Made by a program: the position numbers and the translations under genes. A stretch of 64,000 bases of DNA from Prorocentrum cordatum (taxonomy: Eukaryota > Sar > Dinophyceae > Prorocentrales > Prorocentraceae): assembly GCA_963575745.1 (NCBI GenBank), contig CAUYUJ010021674.1:15001-79000 (forward strand), written 5' to 3'. Of this stretch, positions 31,736 to 43,000 are shown piece by piece. Position 1 is the stretch's first letter. The number at the start of each line of letters is the position of its first letter. The notes below the pieces were generated by a model. It made no database searches. It had not been told where the DNA came from and saw only the letters and a program-made list of their open reading frames with translations.

Positions 31736-32132
31736 AGAGCTTCCCTTCGCAAGTTGTTGCTGGAAGCTTAAGAGTAATTCCGGGGCGCTGGAGAGCTAGT
31801 TGCTTTTGGTCGGTTGAAAATTTCGTTCTCAAATTTTGAACATTCGTTAGAGCTCTAGTATTTTTTCCCATGATATTCGATCTTATTCCCGCTCGCCATC
31901 TTGATCTCAGCTCGACCGGTTAGCTTCTACTGCCAAAAAGCAGGCAGGCGGGATCGGCCGTTTCGGGTCATCTTGACAGACAATGTCGGTTTTCCGAAGA
32001 TAACTCGAGCTTTAGGACAGCTACAGAGCTGGTAAGCACAGCTAATCGATTCAGAATGATTAGGCGCGTTCGCCTGTTGAACCAAGAGGTCTGAACTCGG
32101 TCTGCTAGCCGAGCCAGGTCCGCAAACCTATA
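31736..32132 (+). repeat. B' module and truncated S178 array
   Basis: B' (aactcgtagagcttccc, gttgctggaagcttaagagtaattccggg) leads into a leader fragment and just over one monomer, which breaks off at gcaaacctat directly into B. Confidence 0.72.
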
Positions 32133-32655
32133 CCTCGTAGAGCTCTTCGGCATCGATGAGCTAAAGGAATTCCGGCGCGGGGTGGAGCTAGTTGGCCGAC
32201 CCGGCCAAAAGAGACAATGTGATGACTGTGGGTCGGTTTTGCTGAGATTTGAAAGATATTTGACAATTCATTTTGAGAACCGGTATTTTTCTCACGTGTA
32301 GTGGGTTATACCGCGTCTGCCAGTTAAATTTTCAGGTCGATAGCTGCAATATTACTATCAAAAGACTTGCAGGAACCGACGTTGGATGAAAACAGAAAAA
32401 CGTGATTTTTCAAGTTTTTCGTTTCTCGTTCCAGAAGCTTTCTTCATGTGTTCCGACGATCGCCGTGCAAGAAACGAGCTCTATGAGGTTTCCGGCGGTA
32501 ACCAGGTTGACGGTTTACCGCCGGTTCCCATTTGAAAATTTTCGAAAAATCTCTATATTTTCACTCTGTGTCGATTCTCTGCACTCTTACCAGTGAGAGG
32601 AGCTCTACGAGGTTCCCGGCGGTGACCAGGTTGACGGTTCACCGCCGGCGCCAGT
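32133..32655 (+). repeat. B module, T unit and a second T tail, each with H
   Basis: B at 32133-32191, then T of the cacgtgtagtgggttataccg type ending in H at 32476-32531. After that comes only the last ~70 bp of a T unit of the other tail type (ttcactctgtgtcgattctctgc) with its own H at 32600-32655. The two adjacent H copies show both covariant stem types (TAA/TTA and TGA/TCA). Confidence 0.78.
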
Positions 32656-33724
32656 TACCGGTGTGTGGCTCTTCGTTCTCGATGAGCTAGAGGAATGACT
32701 AGAGCTTCCCTAAGCTAGTTGCTGGAAGCTTAAGAGTAATTCCGGCGCGCTGGAGAGCTAGTTGGCAAGAAAAATCTCGACGGAACTTTTGGTGACTTTT
32801 GGTCGGTTCAAAATTTTGTTCTCGAAATTCAACAATTCGTTTGAGCTCTAGTTTTTTTTCCCGTCATATTCGATCTTATTCCCGCTCGCCATCTTGATCT
32901 GAGCTCGATCGGGTGAATATTACTATCGAAAAGCACTGTGGCGGGATCGGCCGTTTTGAGTCATCTTGACACGCGCTGACGGTTTTCTGAACATGACTCG
33001 AGCTTTAGGACAGCTACAGAGCTGGTAAACACAGCTAACCGATTCAGAATGATCAGGCGCGTTCGCCTGTTGAATCCAGAGGTCTGAACTCGGTCTGTTA
33101 GCCGAGCTAGGTCCGCAAACCCATTCGTATTATTCGAGTCATCTTGACAGGAACTCTCCGTTTTCTGTACTTAACTCGAGCTGTAGGAGAGCTACAGAGC
33201 TGATATTTACAGAAACCGATTCAGAATCATCAGTTGCGTTTCTCTGTGGTCCAGAGCTCTGAACTCGGTTTGCTGCCAAACTATTCGTATAGGTCGAGAT
33301 CATCTTGAGAAGTGCTCTCGGTTTTCTTCACTCAACTCGCGCTGAGGGGAGCTACAGTGCTGGTGGTCACAGGAATCGATTTGAAGACATCAGGCGCGTC
33401 CGGCTGTCGAATCCAGAGCTCGGAACTCGGTCTGTTGCCTGAATTAGGTCTGCGAAACTACTGTATTGTTCGAGTCATCCTGAGAGGTGCTGTCGGTTTT
33501 CTGCACTTAACTCGGGCTGTAGGGGGGCTGCAGGGCTGGTAATGACAGGAGTCGATTCGCAGACATCAGACGCGTCCGCCTGTCGCATTCAGAGGTTAAA
33601 AAATATTCACTATGAGTCGGAATGTTGGTAGGTGCTGTCGGTTTTCTCAACTTAAGTCGAGCTAGGAAGCTCTACGAGTCTCCCGGCGGTAACCAAGGTT
33701 GGCGGTTTACCGCCGGCGCCCAGT
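32656..33724 (+). repeat. B/B' fragments and S178 array
   Basis: Short B and B' pieces (32665-32750), then a full leader, about four monomers and an H at 33667-33724 with one loop change (ggttggcgg). Confidence 0.78.
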
Positions 33725-34084
33725 TCCGGCGCGGGGTGGAGCTAGTTGGTCGAACCGGCCAGAAAAGAAGATGTGATAACTTTGGGTCGGTTTTGCGAAT
33801 ATTTGAAAGATATTTGACAATTCATTTTAAGAAAGCAGATTTTTACTCCGAGCATTAGTATCTTAACTTCATCCTGCGAGCAGCTCAGCTCTCCCGAGAC
33901 AGTCTTACTATCTAAACATTTGGAGGAACTGACGTCACGTTGACACCGAGAAATGCAAATATGATGTTTTTGTAGAAATGCTCTGAGAAGCGGTCTGCTT
34001 TGAATCTGAGCATTCTTACGCGTGCAAGGAGCTCTACGAGGTTCCCGGCGGTGACCAGGTTGACGGTTCACCGCCGGCGCCAGT
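33725..34084 (+). repeat. T unit ending in H
   Basis: Enters through the end of B (ttccggcgcggggtggagctagt), then the T body ttggtcgaaccggcc and the acgttgacaccgag tail. H at 34030-34084 (TGA/TCA stem). Confidence 0.78.
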
Positions 34085-34654
34085 TCTCTTTGCTCTCCGG
34101 GTTTTGGATGCTACCAAGTCGATTCGCAGAGATCAGGCGCGTCCGCCTGTCGAATCGGAAGCTCGTAACTTGGTCTGCTGCCCGAACTAGGTTCGCGAAA
34201 CTATTCGTATTGTAACTCGTAGAGCTTCCCTTAGCTAGTTGCTGGAAGCTTTAAGAGTAATTCCGGCGCGCTGGAGAGCTAGTCGGCAAGAAAAATCTCG
34301 ACGGACCTTTTGCTGACTTTTGGTCGGTTAAAGTTTTTTTCTCGAAATTTGAACATTCGTTAGAGCTGGCCGACGGCGGCTAGTCCGCTCGCAGACGCGG
34401 ACGTTCACCGTTGTGGGCGGGCACAAATCGATCACAGTTGCGCGTAGAAGCATCGGGGGCGTTCGGCTGTTGCATCGAGAGATCTGAAATACCTCGTAGA
34501 GCTCTTCGGCATCTGAGCTAGAGGAATTCTGGCGCGAGGTGGAGCTAGTTGGCCCACCCGCCCTGGGCGGAGAATGTGACAACTTTCGGATGGTTTTGCG
34601 AATATTTAAAGTTATTTGACTATTCATATTGAGAATACAGATTTTCCGCACCTG
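34085..34654 (+). repeat. Mosaic of S178, B', B and T fragments
   Basis: Contains a G-family tail (ctctccgggttttggatgctaccaagt), part of one S178 monomer, B' (34215-34287), an S178 leader fragment, a short unassigned piece at about 34367-34445 (ggccgacggcggctagtccg), an S178 tail fragment, B (34490-34547) and the start of a T unit. No gene evident. Confidence 0.6.
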
Positions 34655-34970
34655 AGAGCTAGAGGGTTTTAGATTAGAAGCCGGACGGTGGTGCTGCCCG
34701 CCAGCAGCCCATCTTCGCCGGTCCACGATCCTCGCAGCAGTTCGTTCGGCCCGGCAGGGGGTCCGGGAGAGCTTCCGGCAAGCGTCTACGCGTGCCTGCA
34801 CGCGTGCAGGCACGCGTGGAAGCGTTCCTGGCAGCTCTTCAGAAGCGCTGCAGAGGGGCCACCAGAGCCCCAGAAAAGCTTACCGGCAGCTTCTGTGGGC
34901 TTGCCAGGAAGGCTTTCTTGTGTGTGCCCTCTTTGCTCTTCGGGCTTTGGACGCTACCAAGTTCGCACCT
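34655..34970 (+). repeat. G-family GC-rich unit with 30-bp perfect palindrome
   Basis: Starts ctagagggttttagattagaag and includes a perfect 30-bp palindrome at 34788-34817. It continues with aagcgttcctggcagc and ends gggctttggacgctaccaagtt. The 61-kb copy has a 22-bp perfect palindrome at the corresponding place. Arg-rich open frames here are compositional. Confidence 0.72.
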
Positions 34971-35217
34971 GTAGACGACTATGAGGGCCTCTGCGTCTTA
35001 ATATGAGCTCTCTAGGTGCACTTTTACTATCAAGACACTTGGCGAAACCAACTTTATGTCGACCTGAAAATAATGATGTTTTCTCTTTTCCGAGAATGCT
35101 TCCAGCAGCCCTCTCTTCTGATGTTGAGCACTCTTACGTGTGCAAGGCTCTAAGAGTTTCCCGGCGGTGACCAGGTTGACGGTTCACCGCCGGCGCCAGT
35201 CGCTTGGGCTGAAAAAC

Positions 35218-35259
<42 letters not shown>

Positions 35260-35338
35260 TCAACATTATATTTTGTCAGGAAGCTCTACGAGTCTACCGG
35301 CGGTAAGAGAGGTTGACGGTTTACCGCCGGCGCCCAGT
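34971..35338 (+). repeat. T tail with H, then S178 tail with long T tract and second H
   Basis: A T tail (gtagacgactatgagggcctctg, gtcgacctg) ends in H at 35146-35200, whose 5' part has lost a few bases (aaggctctaag). Then an S178 tail in which the usual T-rich run has grown to about 38 T (about 35219-35258), followed by H at 35281-35338. Confidence 0.78.
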
Positions 35339-36065
35339 TGGCCCACCCGGCGCTGGGGCGGCAATTTTTGTGTGATTTTGCAAATATTTGAACAATATTT
35401 GACCATTTGTTTTGAGAAAGCAGATTGTTCCCACCTGTGGACGACTATGAGGGCCTCTGCGTCTTAATATGGGCTCTCTAGGTGCACTTTCACCATCAAA
35501 ATACTTGGCGAAACGAACTTTATGTCGACCTTGACAAAATGATTTTTTCTCTTTTCGAGAAATGCTTCCAGAAGTCCTTTCTTTTGATGCTGAGCACTCT
35601 GACGTGTGCAAGGAGCTCTACGAGGTTCCCGGCGGTGACCAGGTTGACGGTTCACCGCCGGCGCCATACCTCCTAGAGCTCTTCGGCAGAGATGAGCTAG
35701 AGGAATTCTGGCGCGGGGTGGAGCTAGTTGGTCGACCCGTCCCGGGCAGGCAAATTTATGATTTTTGGTCGGTTTTGCGAAGATTTGAAAGATATTTAAC
35801 CATTCATTTTGAGAAAGCAGATTTCTGCGTGTCGCATTGGCATATAAACTCCTCTCTGAGAGCAGTCCAGCTCTCCCGATGTATTTTCTTGAGAGTTGAC
35901 TCCCGGGAACTGAGCGAATATGAATATCGAAAAAATCGAAAATGAAGATTTTCGAAAAATCTCTGTTTCATGACTCTTACTTCGATTCTCAGCACTCTTA
36001 CCATTGTGTAGAGCTCTACGAGGTTTCCGGCGGTGACCAGGTTGACGGTTCACCGCCGGCGCCAG
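35339..36065 (+). repeat. Two T units, the first followed by B
   Basis: The first T unit ends in H at 35613-35667 (3' border gccata), joined directly to B (acctcctagagctcttcgg) and then a second T unit ending in H at 36011-36065. An H-B foldback is again possible, with one mismatch. Confidence 0.78.
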
Positions 36066-37234
36066 TTCCGGGTCGCTGGAGAGCTAGTTGGCAAGAAAAA
36101 TCTCGACGGACCTTTTGCTGACTTGGTCGTTTGAAAATTTTGTTCTAAGAATTTGATCATTCGTTAGAGCTCCAGTATTTTTTCCCGTGATATTCGATCT
36201 TATTCCCGCTCGCCATCTTGATCTCAGCTCGATCGGGTACCTTTTACTGCCAAAAAGCACGCGGGCGGGATCGCCCGTTTCGAGTCATCTTGATACGCGT
36301 TGTCTGTTTCCTCAAGATAACTCGAGCTTTTAGGAAGCTACAGAGCTGATGAGCACAGCTAATCGTTTCGGAATGATCAGGCGCGTGCGCCTGTTGAACC
36401 CAGAGGTCTGAACTCGGTCTGCTAGCCGAGCTTGGTCCGCAAACCTATTCGTATTATTCGAGTCATCTTGACAGACGCTCTCGGTTTTCTGTACTCAACT
36501 CGAGCTACAGAACAGCTACAGAGCTGATACGTACAGAATCTGATTGAGAATCATCAGTGGCCGTTGTCTGTTGAATCCAGAGCTCTGAACTCGGTCTGCT
36601 GCCCGATCTAGAATCGCGAAACTACTCGTATTGTTCGAGTCATCTTGAGAGATGCTGTCGGTTCTCTGCACTTAACTCAGGCTGTAGGGGGGCTGCATGG
36701 CTGGTAATCACTGGAATCGATTCGGAGACATCAGGCGCGACCGCCTCTCGAATCCAGAGCTCCGAACTCTGTCTGCTGCCCGAACTAGGTCCGCGAAACT
36801 AGTCGTATTCTTCGAGTCATCTTGAGAGGTGCTGTCGGTTTCCTGCACTTAATTCGGGCTGTAGGGGGGGCTGCAGGGCTATTGATTCAGAGACATCAGA
36901 CGCGTCCGCCTGTCGCATGCAGAAGTCTGAACTCGGTCTGATACTCGAGCTAGGTTTGCCAAACTATTCGTATTGTTCGAGTCATCTTGAGAGGTGCTGT
37001 CGATTTACGCACGTAACTCGGGCTGTAGGAGAGCTACAGAGCTCGTACAGAAGACAATCCAGAAGCATCGGGGGCGTTCGGCTGTTGCATCGAGAGATCT
37101 TTAATCGCTCAGGCTGACAAACTATACGTTCTCTGCATTTTTTTGGTTATATATATATATATATATATTGTCAGGAAGCTCTACGAGTCCCCCGGCGGTA
37201 AGAAAGGTTGACGGTTTACCGCCGGCGCCCAGTT
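36066..37234 (+). repeat. S178 array with TA microsatellite in its tail
   Basis: Leader at about 36066, about five monomers, and a tail where the usual attatata is expanded to a (TA)n run at about 37148-37168. H at 37175-37234. Confidence 0.82.
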
Positions 37235-37447
37235 GGTCGACCCGGCCAGAAAGGACAATGTGGTAACTTTTGGTCGGTTTTGCTCAGATTTGATGGATAT
37301 TTGACGATTCATTTTGAGAAAGAAGATTTTTCGCACCTGTAGTGGGTTATAACTCGTAGAGCTTCCCTTAGCTAGTAACTCGTAGAGCTTCCCTTAGCAA
37401 GTTACTGCTGGAAGCTTAAGAGTAATTCCGGCGCGCCGGAGAGCTAG
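37235..37447 (+). repeat. T start and double B' module
   Basis: A T start (ttggtcgacccggcc) runs about 115 bp and stops at gtagtgggttat. There a B' is inserted, first a partial copy (aactcgtagagcttcccttagctag), then a complete one. Confidence 0.72.
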
Positions 37448-38472
37448 TTGACAAGAAAAATCTCGACGGACCTTTTGCTGACTTTTGGTCGTTTGAAAAT
37501 TTTGTTCCAAAAATTTGAACATCCGTTAGAGCTGTAGTATTTTTTCCCGTGATATTCGATCTTATTCCCGCTCGCCATCTTGATCTCAGCTCGATCGGGT
37601 ACCTTTTACTGCCAAAAAGCAGGCAGGCGGGATCGGCCGTTTCAAGTCATCTTGATACGCGATGGCGGTTTTCTGAACATAACTCGAGCTTTTGGACAGC
37701 TACAGAGCTGGTAAGCACAGCTAATCGATTCAGAATGATGAGGCGCGTTCGCCTGTTGAATCCAGAGGTCTGAACTCGGTCTACTAGCCGAGCTAGGCCG
37801 GCAAACCTATTCGTATTATTCGAGTCATCTTAGCAGACGCTCTCGGTTTTCTGTACTTAACTCGAGCTGTAGGGCAGCTACAGAGCTCATAGTCACAGAA
37901 ATTGATTGGGAATCATCAGGCGCGTTCGTTTGTTGAATCGAGAGCTCTGAACTCGGCCTGTTGCCCGAGCTAGGTTTGCGAAACTATTCGTAATGTTCGA
38001 GTCATCTTGAGAAGTGCTCTCAGTTTTCTGCACTTAACTCGTGCTGGGGGAGGGCTACAGTGCTGCTGGTCACAGAAATCGATTTGGAGACATCAGGCGC
38101 GTCCGTCTGTCGAACCCAGAGCTCGGAACTCGGTCTGCTGCTCGAACTAGGTCCGCGAAACTATTGTATTATTCGAGTCATCCTGAGAGATGCTGTCGGT
38201 TTTCTGCACTTAACTTGGGCTGTAGGGGGGCTGCAGGGCTGGTAATCACAGGAGTCGATTCGCAGACATCAGACGCGTCCGCCTATCGCATTCAGAGGTC
38301 TGAACTCGGTTTGATACTCGTTTTGGGTTGCCAAACTGTTCGTTTTCTTGTTAGAGTCATCTTGAGAGGTCTGAAATCGCTTGGGCTGAAAAACTATTCG
38401 TTCTCTGGATTTTTTCCCACATTATATATTGTCAGGAAGCTCTACGAGTCCCCCGGCGGTAAGAAAGGTTGA
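37448..38472 (+). repeat. S178 array with H interrupted by LINE-3
   Basis: Leader starting ttgacaagaaaaatctcga, about five monomers and a tail. The 5' half of an H begins at about 38434 (arm GGCGGT at 38455-38460). The loop AAGAAAGGTTGA at 38461-38472 is the upstream target duplication of LINE-3; the other half is at 44566. Confidence 0.85.
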
Positions 38473-39027
38473 GGAGGCGGAGCTTACCTCCCGCTCTCCC
38501 TCGGCCTTGTCCCGCCGGGGGGCTCTCTCGAGCTGCATTGTGCAGTAGGGAGTTGGGTTCCACATACTGTACACTCTTTCGCACACATCTTGGACAGCCT
38601 GCGGCCCCTCTGCTGGCATCAGGCTCCTGATTGAACTGGTGACTGGGAGGCAACGCCCTGCTGGTACGAGTGGAGCACGCATACGTCTGCATCTGCTTTT
38701 GTTCTTGGGAGCGTGCCTTCTTCCATTTTTGCTCTCGTCCATTACTCATTCTACGTGTGCGAGTTTGAGTATTGTTGTATCGTTCTGTGCAGTCACGAAC
38801 AGCTTCGGAGAGCCAGCAGGAGGGTGGAACGTCTTATATCCTCTCGGAGAGCCCAGCTGTGTTTGGGATCGATTCTTTGCAGATCTGGAAGACTTCTACT
38901 GGGAGGATTATTGTCGCTTAGAGTGTTGCATATTTCGTCGTTCTCGACCTTATCGGCGCTACTCGCGTCGTTCTTGGTGTTTCTGTAAGTTCAAGAAGGG
39001 TCGTTTCGCCAGTTCTTTCCAGAAGAA
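38473..39027 (+). other. LINE-3 5' untranslated region
   Basis: Unique in this window, without S178, T or H modules. No spliced-leader remnant is seen. Internal promoter elements of dinoflagellate LINEs are not defined well enough for me to point to one. Confidence 0.6.
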
Positions 39028-40099
39028 ATGGAGGTTGACGGTCAGGGTAGCAAGAGGATGAAGACGGAAATGGAGGAGGAGGAGAAGGTGGACAAGACGG
39101 GAGGTGACATTCGTGATCAAAAGGCCATGAGAGAGAAAATTCTGAGTCTTCAAAAAGATGAGAGTTTGCGATTGTTCATGCAGATGTCCTTTCAGAATCA
39201 TGACGAGTCGAAGGCCGCCTCGGTGGCCACTGACGTGCGTATTAGTGGTATGGATCAACGTCTCGGGGTCCAGGCAGAGAAACTCACGGCCATTGAGAAG
39301 AAACAGCAGGAGCAGGAGATTAGGCTTAAGAACTTGGAGACCCTGGCCAGCCAGGATACTGCTTCGATTGGATCCTCTAACTCTACGATAGCAGCCCCGA
39401 GATTTGCAGGACGAACATCGACGGCAAAATTTACTCCTACATATGTAGAATTGTACGGATGGGTCCAGGACTGGTCGAATCGCACGAGTAGGGAACTTAC
39501 GATGATTGACGATACGGATGCCTGTACACTACTCCAGAACACCCTGGGTCTTTTGAAAGCGGACAACGAGCAGTTACACGGTCAAGTGGATGTGGTCAGC
39601 TCTGAGAAACTTGCCAGATCGAAACCGATGACGGGGAATATCAAGATTAGATTTAAGGTTGGGACAGGGAGTGAAGTGGTCTATGCTGTACAACGCGCTC
39701 TCACACGTATAAATGATGACGCAATCGCTTAACCACGCCTTTTACACCAAGGTGAAGTCGAAGATGTCTCGTTTGAGAGTTCGTGCAGAGGTCCCAGACG
39801 AGAAGATCCCACACAATCAAGCGGTTGGCCGATTTTATGGTGTCTGGAGCAGGAAGCACCCCACCATCTTCCTCAAAGGATCGACTGGGTACGGAAAGTC
39901 GCCGTCCACGATGTACTCTGACCCCGTTGAGGGGAAGCGGAGCTTGCTGGCCGAGTATCAGGCGGCCAGCTTCGGGGGATCTGGGCAGTGGCGAGTTATC
40001 CCAGCAGCTTGGACGTCTTTCGCCCAGAGGCACGGCATCACCATGACGGCGACAGAGCTCGAGGAGTTAGTCACGGACTCCAGGGCTGCTTCTCAGTGA
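39028..40099 (+). CDS. LINE-3 ORF1 protein, split by a frame change
   Basis: The ATG at 39028 begins a 234-codon frame ending in TAA at 39732. The homologous region continues in the +1 frame from about 39713 (overlap 20 nt) to TGA at 40099. The first part has a basic start (KRMK), acidic residues, a coiled coil (about 70-105) and the GWV.DW, DDTDACTLLQN motif shared with LINE-2 ORF1. The second part has IPHNQAVGRFYGVW, which lines up with LINE-2 PHIAKIGQFKEIW. So one ORF1 protein is encoded in two frames. A 1-nt indel is the simplest cause; a programmed +1 shift is possible but unsupported. Confidence 0.75.
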
Positions 40100-43000
40100 C
40101 GCCTACGGGCGGAGCCGACGAAAGTCCGCTTCGCCACGCTCAACCTTCAACGTGCTGGGAGGAAGGATGACAAAGCTTATAGTGTTCTGGCGAGGGTAGT
40201 CTACGGAGCACACCTAGGCTGGGACTTCCTGGGGGTACAGGAGTCTCAGAACATCGACGTTATGGCGCAATGGTTTGTCAAAATGGGACTGTACTACCAC
40301 GTCTCGGAGGATCGCCGTGCTATGATACTCTATCGGAGGGCTGATAGTGTTCGAGGCCAGTGGGCCTCAGAGAGGTGGTGCGCGATCCTTGCTGGACGGA
40401 TTCTCTTTGTCTCATTGTACTTGCCTGATGCCAGCCAGCCCGAGTTTCTGGAGATATCACATTGTGCACTCCAGGCGGTAAGCTTGCTCAGAAAGTACGT
40501 ATGCCGTCGTTATGGTTTCTGTCGTCTTGTTGTTGCCATGGATGCGAATGTTGAGATACAGCCACACTTACAGCATGAGGAGGAGGTTTATTCGGGAGGA
40601 GGCTTGGAGGTAGTGCAGATCCAGGCCACGGGGACCAAGGAGCGGGAGAGGAAGGAGAAGGTGGAGAGCTTGCGACAGGAGGTGGAGGATTGGTTGGTTC
40701 AGGAGCGTATGTGTGCTTCGAATTCTTTTGGAGCTAGGAAGCCGACTTGGTTTGATTATCGGAAGGGGTCCCGCCGTGAAGTGCTGGATTACATCCTTGT
40801 TCCTCATGGATCGCAGGTGTCGGGGTGCTCGGTTGAGTTTCTGTACGTAGGACAGCAGCAGGGAGCCGTGATGAGATTATCAGATCATGCCCTTGTTCGA
40901 GCTTCTCTGAGAGTGGCTTCCAGGGAGTTGGCGAGACGGAATCTCTCACGACGTGCTCGAACCCTAAAAGGCTGGGACCCACTCAACTTGTCTGCTCGTC
41001 GATCGTGTCGCCAGTTGTTGGATGCCAATCTATTTTCGTGCCAACTTATGTGTCAGGCAGAGAGTGTTATCTATTCGTGTGCGTCGGCCACCGAATGTAC
41101 CCCGAAGCGCCCAGCTCGAGCCCCTGAACGATCGGAATTGCTGCGGTCCTTGGATGTGCAGGTCTACCGGAGGAGGGCGGAGAGGGGGACGTTAGCCTAT
41201 CGACTTCTACGCAGAAAAAGAGATCGGGAAGCCAGAAAATTCAAACGAGCAAAGCTGGAATGGGAAGCGGAGCGTCCACGTAAAGCAGCTTTGAAGGCGG
41301 TGAAGATTGAGGGGGAGGAGAGCGTGGACAGGGAGAGGTGGATGGAGGAGATGATGAAGTTGAAGGAGGTCTGCGAGGATGAGGAGGAGCGTCGGCGGTC
41401 GATCAAGATTGTCCAGGGCCTCAGGGAGGAGCTCCAGGGGTCCCCCAGACCCCAGGAGGCGACGCTCACGATGGTGGTGGTCCTTCGGGCCCGAGCTCGA
41501 CTCAACCCTGGAAAAGCCACGGGGCCCGACGGGGTGGGGGCAGAAGTAATCAAAGCGCTTCCGTGGAGAGCCGTTCGCACTATCAAGCGATTATTTTGTG
41601 ATATCTTACGTGGCATTGTTGTACCTCCATCTTCTTGGCATCAAACATTGACGACGTTACTTCCCAAATCTTATCCGATATGCGATGTTTCTGATACGAG
41701 ACGTATTTCTGTGGAGAGTATCTTTAAGAAGTGGTACAGTACTTGTCTCTCGATCATGCTTGAACCATATTGTCTCCAGGCTGGCACTCATGCATCGTTA
41801 TTCGGTTTCGTTCCCAAAAGATCATGCACTGAGATATTTGCAGGACTTAAGGCAGCAGCACAACACGCCTCACAGTGGGGGAAGGATCGACGCCTGGTTC
41901 TTGGGTCAGCGGATGTGAAACAAGCTTTCCAGAACACGAAAATCTCGACGGTCAAACGTGCGTTCGACGTCCTCTCTATCCCTCCCTGGCTCCAGTACGG
42001 TGTGCTCGTGCCTATGCCGTGCGAGGTCACTTCGCTTCTCTTCCAGGGCCTGCAGCTGCCGAATGTGGGAATCGATACCCACATCAGGACAGGTGGGAAC
42101 GACAGCCCCTCCTTGTGGAACCTGATAGTTGTTGCGATGTGGGCTCCTTTATTTAAGCTTTGGGATGAGCAGGGGATTGGGTTTCATTGTCTGGATCCAA
42201 ACTCGGTGGGAGAAGTTTCGGCCTCGGTTCCTGTACACCACTTGCTATATGCCGACAATATCTTTATCTTGGGATCTTCGGAGGAGGAGTTTAGGCGACA
42301 GGTAGGAGACATGACAGAGACTCTGCGGGGATGGGGATTCGAATGGAAGATCGAGTCGCTCGAGGTCGCGTTTATCGGTTTCTCGGAGAAGCCAAAACAT
42401 CCTATCCTGGTTCGGGTTCAGGATCAGATGGTGCCGTTCAAAGTAGTTGACGAGATGAATGTCTTGGGGAACAGCATATACTGTAGCTATAGGGAGGCGC
42501 ACCAGGACCTTCGGCGACGGATCGGGGCCGCGCGACGAGCCTTCCATGCGCATGCAGCCTATTTTAGATCAAAGGCAGTCCCGTTTTCGGCCAAGTGTAG
42601 GAGTTATATCACTCGGGTTCAGAGCATTCTCATTTATGGAAGTCAAGGTATTAGTTGGGACAGGGACTCCTTGCAGAGCCTGAATGTCTTTGAGGGAAAT
42701 TGTCTTTACCAGATGACGTCACCCCAAAAGCCAGCCTCCGAAAGTTGGGTAGTTTGGAAGCCAGCTCGACTCAGAATTGCTAGACGGATGTTCTTTGAAG
42801 CAAAGTGCCAGAGTGCAGTGCAGAGAGTTCTTTATTCCTTGTGGCAGCTTGGAGCTGACATAGCATCATATTTCGGAGCTAATGTCGACAGCGGATATCA
42901 GATTCCTGAGTCGGAGCTGAGCCCAGGGATGGTCGCGGGCTCTTCAGTTACCAATGGGATGGTGGAGGTCTCTTCAGTTACCAATGGGATGGGGGCTGTC

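Noticed and set aside
36325-36375. Hammerhead-ribozyme-like CTGATGAG
   Set aside because: No matching GAAA core or third stem follows. It is a point variant of the S178 ctgataagcac motif.
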